A stretch of 64,000 nt of DNA from Opitutales bacterium (lineage in GTDB: Bacteria > Verrucomicrobiota > Verrucomicrobiia > Opitutales > UBA953): the NCBI GenBank assembly GCA_024697185.1, contig JAILGB010000011.1, positions 62,001 through 126,000 of the forward strand, written 5' to 3'. The translations under genes and the position numbers were made by a program. Positions 1 to 11,087 of the stretch are shown piece after piece (within the stretch, counting starts at the first letter, position 1; each line of letters starts with the position of its first letter). Below the pieces are notes generated by a model that did not search any database, had not been told where the DNA came from, and worked only from the letters and a program-made list of their open reading frames with translations.

Positions 1-2883
1 TTTGACCAGGTAGTCCGCCAGGATGAGGAGTCGGCTGCAAACCGGACAGTCGGGCGAAAGCTTGGTCTTGAGTTCGGCGACGCGGGCGCGTTGTGCGGCG
101 ATTTCGGCGTCGTTGGTCTGGGGGGATTCGAGAATTGCTTTTGCGAGTTCTTCCGGCACCTTGCCCTCTTCGACCATTTCCTTGAGGAACTGTGTCGCCA
201 TTTCCGCCTTTTTGTCGATAGCGTAGCGCATACCGAGTCCGAACTCTGCGTTGTCTTCGAAGAGCGAGTTTGCCCAAGCGGGTCCGCGGCCGTTTTCATC
301 GACGGCGTAGGGTGTCGTCGGGAGATTGCCGCCGTAGATGGACGAGCAGCCTGTCGCGTTGGCGATGTAGGCGCGGTCGCCGAAGAGTTGCGTCATCAGC
401 TTGATGTAGGGTGTTTCACCGCAAGCGGCGCAGGCTCCCGAAAACTCGATGAGCGGTTGGCGGAACTGCGAGTCCTTGACCGTATCGCCGAGCACGGTGC
501 GGTCGGGATTGGGGAGTTTGAGGAAGAATTCCCAGTTGTCGCGTTCGGCGTCGTGCAAGGGCTTTTGCGGCGCCATTGTGAGGGCGCGCTTTTCTTCCTT
601 GGTCGGACATGCGATCACGCAAACGCCGCAACCAGTGCAGTCTTCGGGCGCGACTTGGATCGTGAAGAGGTTGCCGGGGAGCTTGGGAGCTTTGAACGGC
701 ACGCTCTTGAAGGTCGCGGGAGCGTCGGCGACGAGGTTTTGCGGATAGAACTTTGCCCGGATGGCGGCGTGCGGACAGATGGTCACGCACTTGTTGCACT
801 GAATACAGTTTTCAGAATTCCAAACCGGGATGCGGTCCGCGAGATTGCGTTTTTCATATTGCGTTGTCGCACTCGGGAAGCAGCCGTCCACGGGCATTGC
901 CGAGGTCGGGATGAGGTCGCCCTTGTTGGCGATCATCATTGCCTGGACTTTTTTGAAAAATTCCGGAGCGCCGTCGTATGTCGGGACCTGAATCGGCTTT
1001 GCGTCCGCATCGGCTGTCGCGGGAACGCTGATTTCGTGGAGGTTGACCAGTGAGTTGTCAACAGCCTTGAAATTCATCTGCACGACATCGTCGCCTTTTT
1101 TGGCGTAGGTCTTCTGGATCGACTTTTTGATCTGCGCGATGGCTTCGTCGCGCGGCAGGACGCCGGCGAGAGCGAAGAAGCAAGCCTGCAAGACGGTGTT
1201 GGTGCGTCCGCGCATACCGGAATCGGCGGCGACTTTGGAAGCGTCAATCACATAGACATGCAGTTGTTTTGCGATGATTTCCTCCTGCCATTCCCGCGGG
1301 AACCGTTTCCAGGTCTCTTCCGGAGAGAAGGGCGAGTTGAGCAAAACGGTGGCTCCGTCCATCGCATAATCGAGCACCGGCTGGCGTCCGATATAGGCAT
1401 ATTGCGAGCAGGCGACAAAATTCGCTTTTTGGATGATATAGGCGGAGCGGATCGGCTTGGGGCCGAAGCGCAGGTGCGAGACGGTCGAGCCGCCGGACTT
1501 TTTGGAGTCATAGACGAAATAGCCCTGTGCGTAGTTGGGGGTGTTTTCGCCGATGATCTTGATCGAGTTTTTGTTGGCGCCGACGGTGCCGTCAGCTCCC
1601 AAACCGACGAAGACGGCGCGCGTCACCTCGTCGGACTCGACACTGAAGCGGTTGTCCCATTCGAGCGACATGTTTGTCAAGTCGTCGATGATGCCGATCG
1701 TAAAGCGTTTTTTGGGGGCTTCTTTGGCGAGTTCGTCGTAAATCGCCTTGACCATGCCGGGATTAAACTCTTTGGAGCCGATACCGTAGCGTCCGCCGAT
1801 GAGGGTCGGGAGTGCCTTGCCGGACTCGACAAATGCAGCCATAACCGACAGGAGCAAAGGCTCGCCGATCGAGCCGGGCTCTTTGGTGCGGTCGAGCACT
1901 GCGATCTTCTTGGCGGTCGCGGGAACGGCATTCAGGAACGCCGCCGCATCAAACGGCAGGAAAAGACGCACCTTGACCAAGCCAAGCTTTTCGCCCTTGG
2001 CATTGAGAGCATCGACGGTTTCGGAAATCGTGTCGCAGGCGGAGCCCATCGCGACGATCACGCGTTCGGCATCGGGAGCGCCGTAGTAGTCGTAAAGATG
2101 ATATTGACGGCCTGTCGCCACGGCAAACTTGTCCATCGTCGCCTGCACGATCGCGGGAACGGCTTCGTAGTATTTGTTTACGGCTTCGCGGCTTTGGAAA
2201 TAAACGTCCGGATTTTGCGCGGTGCCGTGAACATTGGGATGGTCGGGCGTCATGGCGCGGGAACGGAAAGCCTTGATGTCCTCCTCGTCGATCACGGCGC
2301 GAATCTCGTCATCGGAGATCGTCTGAATCTTGGAGACTTCGTGGGAAGTGCGGAAGCCGTCAAAGAAATGCATAAACGGCACGCGCGATTTGAGCGAGGA
2401 CGCATGGGCGATCAGCGCGAGATCTTCCGCCTCCTGGCCGTTGGTCGAGTTGAGCATCGCGAAACCTGTCGAACGGCAGCCCATCACGTCCGAGTGGTCG
2501 CCAAAGATCGACAAGGCGTTGGTCGCCAGGGCGCGCGCCGTCACGTGCATCGTGAACGGGATCAGCTCGCCCGCGATCTTATACATGTTGGGGATCATGA
2601 GGAGCAGACCTTGCGACGCCGTAAACGTCGTCGTCAGCGCGCCCGTCAGCAGGGAGCCGTGAACAGCACCGGCGACACCGCCTTCGGACTGCAGCTGCTC
2701 GATAGACGGCACGACATTCCAAAGGTTGGGCTGCTTTTTAGCCGCCCACTCGTCGCAGTTTTCCGCCATCGGCGAAGAAGGCGTGATCGGATAAATCGCG
2801 ATCACTTCACTCAGGCGATACGCGACAGACGCCACAGCCTCATTGGCGTCCATTGTCTTAAATTTCGGGGTTGTGTTTGCCAT
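1..2883 (-). CDS. nifJ: pyruvate:ferredoxin (flavodoxin) oxidoreductase, 3' end truncated by window edge
   Basis: Own minus-strand translation from ATG at 2883 (MANTTPKFKTMDANEAVASVAYRLSEVIAIYPITPSSPMAE...) is open to position 1. It contains two 4Fe-4S motifs (CIQCNKCVTICP, CTGCGVCVIACP) and GACAACGETPY. Missing from the ORF track because no stop lies in the window. Confidence 0.95.
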   Translation of the reverse strand, partial: MANTTPKFKTMDANEAVASVAYRLSEVIAIYPITPSSPMAENCDEWAAKKQPNLWNVVPSIEQLQSEGGVAGAVHGSLLTGALTTTFTASQGLLLMIPNMYKIAGELIPFTMHVTARALATNALSIFGDHSDVMGCRSTGFAMLNSTNGQEAEDLALIAHASSLKSRVPFMHFFDGFRTSHEVSKIQTISDDEIRAVIDEEDIKAFRSRAMTPDHPNVHGTAQNPDVYFQSREAVNKYYEAVPAIVQATMDKFAVATGRQYHLYDYYGAPDAERVIVAMGSACDTISETVDALNAKGEKLGLVKVRLFLPFDAAAFLNAVPATAKKIAVLDRTKEPGSIGEPLLLSVMAAFVESGKALPTLIGGRYGIGSKEFNPGMVKAIYDELAKEAPKKRFTIGIIDDLTNMSLEWDNRFSVESDEVTRAVFVGLGADGTVGANKNSIKIIGENTPNYAQGYFVYDSKKSGGSTVSHLRFGPKPIRSAYIIQKANFVACSQYAYIGRQPVLDYAMDGATVLLNSPFSPEETWKRFPREWQEEIIAKQLHVYVIDASKVAADSGMRGRTNTVLQACFFALAGVLPRDEAIAQIKKSIQKTYAKKGDDVVQMNFKAVDNSLVNLHEISVPATADADAKPIQVPTYDGAPEFFKKVQAMMIANKGDLIPTSAMPVDGCFPSATTQYEKRNLADRIPVWNSENCIQCNKCVTICPHAAIRAKFYPQNLVADAPATFKSVPFKAPKLPGNLFTIQVAPEDCTGCGVCVIACPTKEEKRALTMAPQKPLHDAERDNWEFFLKLPNPDRTVLGDTVKDSQFRQPLIEFSGACAACGETPYIKLMTQLFGDRAYIANATGCSSIYGGNLPTTPYAVDENGRGPAWANSLFEDNAEFGLGMRYAIDKKAEMATQFLKEMVEEGKVPEELAKAILESPQTNDAEIAAQRARVAELKTKLSPDCPVCSRLLILADYLVK

Positions 2884-2927
2884 ATGTCTAATATTGTGCG
2901 CCTCCCGCAAAAATTTTGCAATTTTTT

Positions 2928-4106
2928 TTATCCTGCGGGAACGGCGGCACAGGTCAGAGAAGCGACAGACATCCCATGGATGATTTTTTTGTCGGGCGGG
3001 CAAAAAGTCGCCAGCGTTCCCGCCCAAAAGAAAGCGTTCCCGCCCTTAAAATAATAAGGGCAGATTCTCACTCTGGCCATCGCGCCGTCGCCCGCGACTC
3101 CGGGAACTCGGCAAGGTTTTCTGTAACGCTGGCAAACATAAAAAATCTTTTCATTTTTTTTAATCGCCGCCAATTCCCGCTCCCATCGCGCCGCGGGAAC
3201 GTCCGCTCCGATCACGACGCTGCGGGAGCCCCAGGCGAGAGGCGAAAAACCGCTCGCCTTCAAAACCCATCGCGCGCGCTCTTTTTGCGTGAGATTTTCC
3301 AAACGCGGCGGGAACGCCGTTTCATCGCCGACAATCCAAGTCTCGGGAACGAGTTTTTTTAAGAGTGCCAGATCCGCCGCGGGAATCTGTTCCCTCCAAA
3401 AATTTTCAAGTCGCGGATGCCAGAAAAGCGCCAGGGACAATTTTTCCTCCTGGAACGGTCTCATCGGCGGCAGGACTTTCACGAGCCCGCGCTCGACCGC
3501 CTGCGGCAATTTTGCGCAATCGCCCAAGTTCGGCAAATCGAAGAGTTCGAAAAAACGATAGACGACATCGACGGGAACGCCGTCGGCAAAAACGCCTTGC
3601 TCCGTCACCTGCAGTTCCTCCGCGCGCACGAGCCTGACGCCCGTTCCCGCGAGCAGATATTCCATCTCCGGGCGATAGACGGCGGACTCGTCGCTCACGG
3701 CGACGACTGCCGTTTTTGCCGTTCCCGCGAAACTGTTAAAAAAAGCTTCGGGAACGCGCGTTCCCGCCAAAAACTCGCGTTCCAACGAAGCCGTCACTCC
3801 GATCCCGCCGGGAACGCTGTCCAGCTCGCACAAGACAAAGCCCTGCTCCGTAATCAACAAATCCGGGCGCAAAACCGGCGGCAAAACGCCCTGCACGGCG
3901 CGACTTGTCTGATGGGCGACAAGTGCAGGCGGCTTGCCGCGATCATAAAACGCCCGCACCCAGTCAAACGCAAAATAGCATTTTTCCAGCGCGCGGTAAA
4001 ATGCGGGAACGGCAGTCGCTAATCCGCGCAAATCCTCGACTTGCGCCCGGTCGGGGCTCCAGGCGCGAACGGCGGGACGCCAATTTTTCCCTGCAAACAG
4101 CTGCAT
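2928..4106 (-). CDS. hypothetical protein, possibly ATP-grasp-like
   Basis: 392 aa ORF; segment FVLCELDSVPGGIGVTASLE and a C-terminal Lys-containing region loosely resemble permuted ATP-grasp proteins. Very dense in the GCGGGAACG motif. Confidence 0.6.
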   Translation of the reverse strand: MQLFAGKNWRPAVRAWSPDRAQVEDLRGLATAVPAFYRALEKCYFAFDWVRAFYDRGKPPALVAHQTSRAVQGVLPPVLRPDLLITEQGFVLCELDSVPGGIGVTASLEREFLAGTRVPEAFFNSFAGTAKTAVVAVSDESAVYRPEMEYLLAGTGVRLVRAEELQVTEQGVFADGVPVDVVYRFFELFDLPNLGDCAKLPQAVERGLVKVLPPMRPFQEEKLSLALFWHPRLENFWREQIPAADLALLKKLVPETWIVGDETAFPPRLENLTQKERARWVLKASGFSPLAWGSRSVVIGADVPAARWERELAAIKKNEKIFYVCQRYRKPCRVPGVAGDGAMARVRICPYYFKGGNAFFWAGTLATFCPPDKKIIHGMSVASLTCAAVPAG

Positions 4107-4125
4107 AGAGGCAAAAAAAGAAAAA

Positions 4126-4153
4126 CCGTTCCCGCGGATTTTTACGGGAACGG
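4126..4153 (-). terminator. rho-independent terminator of eno built from an inverted pair of the 9-mer
   Basis: ccgttcccgcggatttttacgggaacgg, followed on the minus strand by a T-rich run. Confidence 0.75.
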
Positions 4154-4175
4154 CTTTTTGCTTTAATCGGGGCGA

Positions 4176-5540
<1,365 letters not shown>

Positions 5541-5615
5541 TTAGTAGGAACATTTTAGACCCGCAAACAAACAAACGCAATAAAGAAACCGCAGGAAAAT
5601 AAAAAATAAAAAAAT

Positions 5616-5661
5616 CGCGTTCCCGCGAAAACCGTTCCCGTGATTTTTTTTGCGGGAACGT
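5616..5661 (-). terminator. terminator built from three copies of the 9-mer or a variant
   Basis: gcgttcccgc..ccgttcccgt..ttgcgggaacg just downstream of the 5665-6474 gene, with T-rich minus-strand sequence after it. Confidence 0.7.
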
Positions 5662-5664
5662 TTT

Positions 5665-6474
5665 TTATCGGGCGAGTTCTTCGAGCAGTTTTTCGTAATC
5701 GATGCGGGAAACGGCTTCTTGAAAATCCTTATCGTCGAGAATGGCGGTGATTTTGGGATGTGTCAGGAGTCCGTTGATGTCGCCGTTATGAACCATCGCT
5801 TGGATTTCATCGGAGTTGAAAACCGGATAGACGGACGGGAGCGACAAAACAGCCTGGATTTCCGTCGAGTGCAAAAACCGGCGCATTTTTTGGGGATTGT
5901 CGGCGATGACGAGCAAATGTTCAAGCGTCCGTCGCGTTTTGTCGGGCATCGGGTCCCAAGTCGCCATAATCCCGCAACCGGGAACGTCGCCCAAGGATTC
6001 GCGCGTATAGACGGCAATTTTTGCGACATTGGCGACGACAGAATTTGAACGGCGGCGCGACGCGAGCAAAGTTTCCCCCAAGACCCCGGCGGCATCAATG
6101 ACGAGCACGATGCAGATGACGATAAAAAATCCAATCCAGCAACCGACGACCGCGCCCAAAATCGGCCTTTCGTTTTCTCCGGTATCTTTGCCGATTTGAC
6201 GACGTCCCCAAGTCCACAGGATGGCAAAAATCGTGAGCCAGACAATCGAGCCGATAAGCATCATTCCCAAAAGCCCCCGCAGAATCCATGGGATTTGCGT
6301 TCCCGAAAAAATTGAAAAGCCCAAAGCGTTCCCGCCGAGCCAGGCGCACATTCCCGCCACGACAAACGCCAGCAGCGGCGCCAGACAACGAATAGGCCCC
6401 ACTTTGCAACCGCGCCACGAAAAACGGTAGATTAACGCGACAAACGCAAGCGCCAATAAAATTGTCAGCAGCAT
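5665..6474 (-). CDS. CvpA-like membrane protein
   Basis: 269 aa with several N-terminal hydrophobic helices; family assignment tentative. Confidence 0.55.
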   Translation of the reverse strand: MLLTILLALAFVALIYRFSWRGCKVGPIRCLAPLLAFVVAGMCAWLGGNALGFSIFSGTQIPWILRGLLGMMLIGSIVWLTIFAILWTWGRRQIGKDTGENERPILGAVVGCWIGFFIVICIVLVIDAAGVLGETLLASRRRSNSVVANVAKIAVYTRESLGDVPGCGIMATWDPMPDKTRRTLEHLLVIADNPQKMRRFLHSTEIQAVLSLPSVYPVFNSDEIQAMVHNGDINGLLTHPKITAILDDKDFQEAVSRIDYEKLLEELAR

Positions 6475-6535
6475 AATTCAAAAAAGTTCGCGGGAACGCC
6501 AAATCCGAGCCGAGACCGCCGTTCCCGCGGGAACG

Positions 6536-7639
6536 TCACACTCCGATAATTTTGCGAATTTGGAATTCGTGGTTTTCGATGCTTTCGACCAACTTGAACT
6601 GCACGAGCGCGCGCTTGAGATTGTGTCCGACATAGCGCGTTTTAAAATAAGTGTCGCCGTTGAGATAATCGGCAAAAAAGCGCAGGCCGAGCTCGAGCGG
6701 CAAAATGCGAATCGCGTCGTAGATGTAAAGGTAGTCCGCCTCGGTGAGAAACTTTTTGGCATGACGCTTGTAACCGCGCCAAATCGAGGCAAACAAATCG
6801 ATGTCGCAACGGACGGTGCTCAGGTCGTTGGCGTCTTCGCCGGCGGGATTGCAGGCGGAACGGATAGCGTCGCCGATATCGCTGTGGATCAAACCGGGCT
6901 GAATTGTGTCGAGATCGATAATTGACGTTCCTTTGCCCGTGGCGGCGTCGATCAGAATATTGCCGACTTTGGGGTCGCCGTGCGTCGGATGCAGTTTCAG
7001 CGTTCCCGCCGCCTTGGCATTTTCAAAAACCGGAATAAAATCGCGGCGTTCTTCGATAAAGCGCATGCAGGTGCGCGCCTCGCGATGTTCGGACAAAAGC
7101 TCTTTTGCATACGGTGTGTTCTTGACCGCGTCGAGTTGTTCGAGATAGGAAGGCGTAATATGAAAACCTTTGATGACATAGCCGAGCGAATCAATCGGAA
7201 TGTCGCTGATCAGGTTGTGGAAAAATCCCAAGACCGTTCCCGCCTCGTAGGCGTGGTCGTTGGACTGGACAGTCTCATAAGATTGGGCGGACGCGATATA
7301 GGTGATCGCGCGCCACAAATCGCCGTTCCCGTCTTCATAAAAATCTTTGCCGTCGTGCGTCTGAATGATTTTGGGCAGCTGCCAGATCCGATCCGAATCC
7401 TCGTTGATTTCCTTGAGCTTGGCATGGCAAATATCCGTCACAATGCGCATATTGTCCATGATGATCTCCGGATGCGGGAACACGTTTTTGCGGATGCGCT
7501 GCAAAATAAAACGCCGCTCCGAATAGGAAGTGCGGAAAATGACATGATAGGTGTCATTGATGTTCCCGCTCCCGTAGGGGACGACGGAAACCAGCTGACC
7601 GTTGACTTCAAAACACTTGGCGATAAGAGAGGCGTTCAT
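6536..7639 (-). CDS. aminoglycoside phosphotransferase-fold kinase (N-acetylhexosamine 1-kinase-like)
   Basis: Start MNASLIAKCFEVNGQLVSVVPYGSGNINDTYHV; kinase motifs HPTHGDPKVGNIL and IIDLDTIQPGLIHSDIGDAIR. Confidence 0.8.
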   Translation of the reverse strand: MNASLIAKCFEVNGQLVSVVPYGSGNINDTYHVIFRTSYSERRFILQRIRKNVFPHPEIIMDNMRIVTDICHAKLKEINEDSDRIWQLPKIIQTHDGKDFYEDGNGDLWRAITYIASAQSYETVQSNDHAYEAGTVLGFFHNLISDIPIDSLGYVIKGFHITPSYLEQLDAVKNTPYAKELLSEHREARTCMRFIEERRDFIPVFENAKAAGTLKLHPTHGDPKVGNILIDAATGKGTSIIDLDTIQPGLIHSDIGDAIRSACNPAGEDANDLSTVRCDIDLFASIWRGYKRHAKKFLTEADYLYIYDAIRILPLELGLRFFADYLNGDTYFKTRYVGHNLKRALVQFKLVESIENHEFQIRKIIGV

Positions 7640-7714
7640 AAAAAATATCTTTTTGGGGTGGGGTTGATTTTTATTATAAATTTTCGCTTTTGCGCGAGCA
7701 AATAAAAAGCCGCC

Positions 7715-7738
7715 ACCGTTCCTGTCCGGACGGGAACG
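7715..7738 (-). terminator. inverted repeat, probable nadB terminator
   Basis: accgttcctgtccggacgggaacg just past the nadB stop, followed by T-rich minus-strand sequence. Confidence 0.5.
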
Positions 7739-7743
7739 TGTTT

Positions 7744-9378
7744 TTAGAGTTCGTTCCCGGGTTTTTTGCCTGTGATCTCCGCGCAAATGACGGTCGAGTC
7801 GTAAATCTCCTCGCTTTTTTCGGGATAATCGCGCGTCGAGTGCAGGCCGCGGCTCTCGTGACGTTGCATGGCGCAGAGAATGATTGTCTCCGCCGTTTGC
7901 ACCAGATTGCGCAACTCGATCAGTTTGCCTTCAACTTTAAAGTTCCAATAATAGTCGTTGATCTCCTTTTTTAACATCTGCACGCGGCGCAGGGCGCGGT
8001 GAAGGCGTTTTGTCGTCCGGATGATGCCGACATAATCCCACATGGCGCGCTGGAGTTCGTCCCAGTTGTGAACCAGCACCACGCGTTCGTCGGGATCTTG
8101 GGCGTCGCCGTCCTTCCAGGCGGGAACGGAGTCCGCGTTGGAAAATTTGTGACTGCCCAAATAATCGACGACGGCTGCGGCGCCGAAATGCGCCAAGACG
8201 ACGGCTTCGAGGAGGGAGTTGGACGCCAGGCGGTTGGCGCCGTGCAATCCTGTGCAGGCGGTTTCGCCGCAGGCATACAGTCCCGCAATATTGGTTTCCG
8301 CCTTCATATTGGTTTTGACACCGCCGCAAAGATAATGTTCTGCGGGAACGACGGGGATCATTTCCTTTGTCATATCGATCCCGTGTTCCAGACAGACTTT
8401 ATAGATATGCGGGAAGCGTTCCCGCAGGTAATCCGCCGGCTTGTGCGTGATATCGAGCCAGACATGCGCCGCACCGCTTTTTTTCATCTCCGCGTCAATC
8501 GAACGCGCCACAATATCGCGCGGAGCCAGGTCGCCGCGTTCATCGTAGTCCTTCATAAACGCGCGGCCGTTGATGTCTCGCAAAATCGCGCCTTCGCCGC
8601 GAACGGATTCCGAAATCAGTTCCCGCGAGCCGTCCGTCGCGTAGAGCGCGGTCGGGTGAAACTGGACAAACTCCATATTGCGAATCAGCGCTCCCGCGCG
8701 ATAGGCCATTGCGATCCCGTCGCCGGTCGCAATATCAGGATTGGTGCTGTATTGGTAAACTTGACCGATCCCGCCCGTCGAAAGCACCACGGCGTCCGCG
8801 CGAAAAGTTTTGACCGCGCCGGACTTGACATCGAGCACATACGCTCCAAGCACGCGGTTTTCCGGAGAATTTATAGCGATGCGCGAACCCGGCAAGCGTG
8901 CCGTCGTCACGAGATCGATCGCCATGTGGTATTCAAAAAATGAAATATTTTTATTTTTGCGCGCCGCATCCAAAAGCGCGTCCTCGATCGCCTTGCCCGT
9001 CAAATCGTCCGCGTGCAAAATACGACGGAACGAATGTCCGCCCTCGCGCGTCAAATCGTAATTGCCCGATTCGCCTTTTGTGAAACGCACGCCGATCTCG
9101 ATCAGTTCGCGAATCCGGTCGGGCGCCGCCTCGACAATCGCGCGCGTCGCCGCCTCGTCACAAAGGCCGCCGCCGGCGATGAGCGTGTCGCGAATATGGT
9201 TTTCAAAATCATCCGCACGATCAAAGACACAAGCGATCCCGCCCTGCGCGTGATTGGTGTTGCAGTCGGCAGAAGCTTTTTTTGTCACCAGCGCGACATG
9301 AAGGCCGCGCGCCGCCGTTTTTAGCGCAAAACTCAGTCCTGCGACACCGCTGCCTATCACAAGTAAATCGAAATTCAT
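7744..9378 (-). CDS. nadB: L-aspartate oxidase
   Basis: 544 aa; DLLVIGSGVAGLSFAL, NTNHAQGGIA, RRILHADDLTGKAIE, CGETACTGLHGANRLASNSLLEAVV. Confidence 0.96.
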   Translation of the reverse strand: MNFDLLVIGSGVAGLSFALKTAARGLHVALVTKKASADCNTNHAQGGIACVFDRADDFENHIRDTLIAGGGLCDEAATRAIVEAAPDRIRELIEIGVRFTKGESGNYDLTREGGHSFRRILHADDLTGKAIEDALLDAARKNKNISFFEYHMAIDLVTTARLPGSRIAINSPENRVLGAYVLDVKSGAVKTFRADAVVLSTGGIGQVYQYSTNPDIATGDGIAMAYRAGALIRNMEFVQFHPTALYATDGSRELISESVRGEGAILRDINGRAFMKDYDERGDLAPRDIVARSIDAEMKKSGAAHVWLDITHKPADYLRERFPHIYKVCLEHGIDMTKEMIPVVPAEHYLCGGVKTNMKAETNIAGLYACGETACTGLHGANRLASNSLLEAVVLAHFGAAAVVDYLGSHKFSNADSVPAWKDGDAQDPDERVVLVHNWDELQRAMWDYVGIIRTTKRLHRALRRVQMLKKEINDYYWNFKVEGKLIELRNLVQTAETIILCAMQRHESRGLHSTRDYPEKSEEIYDSTVICAEITGKKPGNEL

Positions 9379-9387
9379 TGTTCTTTT

Positions 9388-9416
9388 ATTCTATTCTCAA
9401 ATTTTGACAGCCGCAA
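9388..9416 (-). promoter_or_regulatory. sigma70-like promoter, TTGCGG-17-TAGAAT, -10 ends 9 nt from the nadB ATG
   Basis: Hexamers and spacing read directly on the minus strand. Confidence 0.6.
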
Positions 9417-9454
9417 GCAACACGAAAACGGCGTTCCCGCAAATCGCGTTCCCG

Positions 9455-11086
9455 TCATTTTTGAAAACTTACGCCGCAATAGGGATGGATATCGAGCAGG
9501 TTTTCAAACCAGCCGCGGACTTCCGGACGGATTAAAAATTTGTTTTTGTTGTAAACCGTCGGGATAACCGGCATTTCTTCCAGCAAAATTTTTTCCGCCT
9601 CGGACAAAAGCTTCATGCGTCTGGCGGGAACGCGTTCCCGTGAAGCTTCGTCAAGCAGTCGATCGTATGCGTCGTTGTTCCAACCCGTCCAGTTCATATG
9701 CGAACGGCTGCCGAACAAATCCAAAAAAGTCGTCGGATCCAAATAATCGCCGCTCCATGATGAGCGCGCAAGTTCGTAGTCGCCCTGCGCCATGCTGACG
9801 CGATAAACTTTGTATTCCTGCTGTTGGAGCACAACGCGAATACCGAGATTTTTTCGCCATTGCTCCTGGAGCGCCTGGGCAAAAAACTGTGCGCCGTCGC
9901 TGGTGTTGTAGAGATATGAAATCGTCGGAAAACCTTTTCCGTCGGGATAGCCCGCCTCCGCCAGGACTTGCCGCGCGCGAGCGACATTTGCCGACGGAGC
10001 CAGCAAATCGGCGTTCTCGTGGCTATATGGATCATAAGCGCCGGGCGGCACAAGACGCTTCGCGGGTTTTTCGCCCGCGCGCATCACTTTTTCCGCCAGA
10101 TCCTGCCGGTCGAGCGCCAAGGAGAGCGCAAGCCGCACGCGAGCATCGTTGAGCGGGGTTTTTTGTGTATTGATGCGGATAAACGCCGTCGAGAGATAAT
10201 CGTCGAGGCGCAGTGACGGCGTTCCCGCCGCGCGCATGGCGGCGATGCTTGCCGGCGGGACCGTATTTGTGATGTGATACTGCCCGTCACGGAAGGCGCG
10301 TTCCTCGGCAAACTGATCTTCGATCGCGTCAAAGCGAATGCCTTCGAGCGGGAACGACGCCTTGTCCCAATAAAAATCGTTGCGGCACGTCTCAATCCGG
10401 TAAGCGACACGCCAATCCTTGAGCGTGTAGGGACCGCTGCCGACAAAGTTGCCGACGCGCGTCCATTGCGTCTGGCGTTCGTCGATCGCCCCAAATTTCA
10501 AAATGACATGCGCGGGAACGACACTCCAACTCGAATGGCAGACAAGGGACAAAAAATACGGGCAAGGTTTTTCGAGCGTCACCTCGAGGCAATGTTCGTC
10601 GATGACCTTGAATCCCACTTGCGAAAAATCTGAAATCTCGCCCACGGCAAAGGCTCGGGCGTTTTTGACGGGTGCAAAAAACATTGTCGCTGTCGGAGAC
10701 GCGAGCGCGGGCGACAAAATGCGCCGGAAAGAAAAAATAAAATCATCCGCCGTAATCGTTTTGCCGTCGGAAAATTTGGCGTTCCCGCGAAGATAAAAAC
10801 GATAACGGCAACCGTCGTCCGAAACTTCCCATTTTTGCGCAATCGCGGGAACGGGCGCAAGCGTTTGCGGATCGTAGCGCACGAGCCCTTCAAAAAGCGC
10901 GAGCATTATGCGGTTTTCGATAACGCCCGGCTGCGCGAACTGCGGATCGATCGCCGAAGGCTCTCCGCCGTTGTTCATTACCAAAATTCCCGACTCCGCC
11001 GCCACTCGCGCTGCGGGAACGCGTTCTCCGCACGCGCCGAACACAAGCGATAATGCAAAAAGCAAAAAGGGAAAAACTTGTCTCAT
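9455..11086 (-). CDS. oligopeptide ABC transporter substrate-binding protein (OppA-like lipoprotein)
   Basis: 543 aa, lipoprotein signal (LVFGACGE), SBP family 5 features (KFSDGKTITADDFIFSFRRILSP, VGSGPYTLKDW). Confidence 0.9.
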   Translation of the reverse strand: MRQVFPFLLFALSLVFGACGERVPAARVAAESGILVMNNGGEPSAIDPQFAQPGVIENRIMLALFEGLVRYDPQTLAPVPAIAQKWEVSDDGCRYRFYLRGNAKFSDGKTITADDFIFSFRRILSPALASPTATMFFAPVKNARAFAVGEISDFSQVGFKVIDEHCLEVTLEKPCPYFLSLVCHSSWSVVPAHVILKFGAIDERQTQWTRVGNFVGSGPYTLKDWRVAYRIETCRNDFYWDKASFPLEGIRFDAIEDQFAEERAFRDGQYHITNTVPPASIAAMRAAGTPSLRLDDYLSTAFIRINTQKTPLNDARVRLALSLALDRQDLAEKVMRAGEKPAKRLVPPGAYDPYSHENADLLAPSANVARARQVLAEAGYPDGKGFPTISYLYNTSDGAQFFAQALQEQWRKNLGIRVVLQQQEYKVYRVSMAQGDYELARSSWSGDYLDPTTFLDLFGSRSHMNWTGWNNDAYDRLLDEASRERVPARRMKLLSEAEKILLEEMPVIPTVYNKNKFLIRPEVRGWFENLLDIHPYCGVSFQK

Positions 11087-11087
11087 A

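Noticed and set aside
91-3054. Long plus-strand ORFs (91-1053, 1258-3054)
   Set aside because: They are antisense to nifJ, whose minus-strand frame has clear ferredoxin and PFOR motifs.
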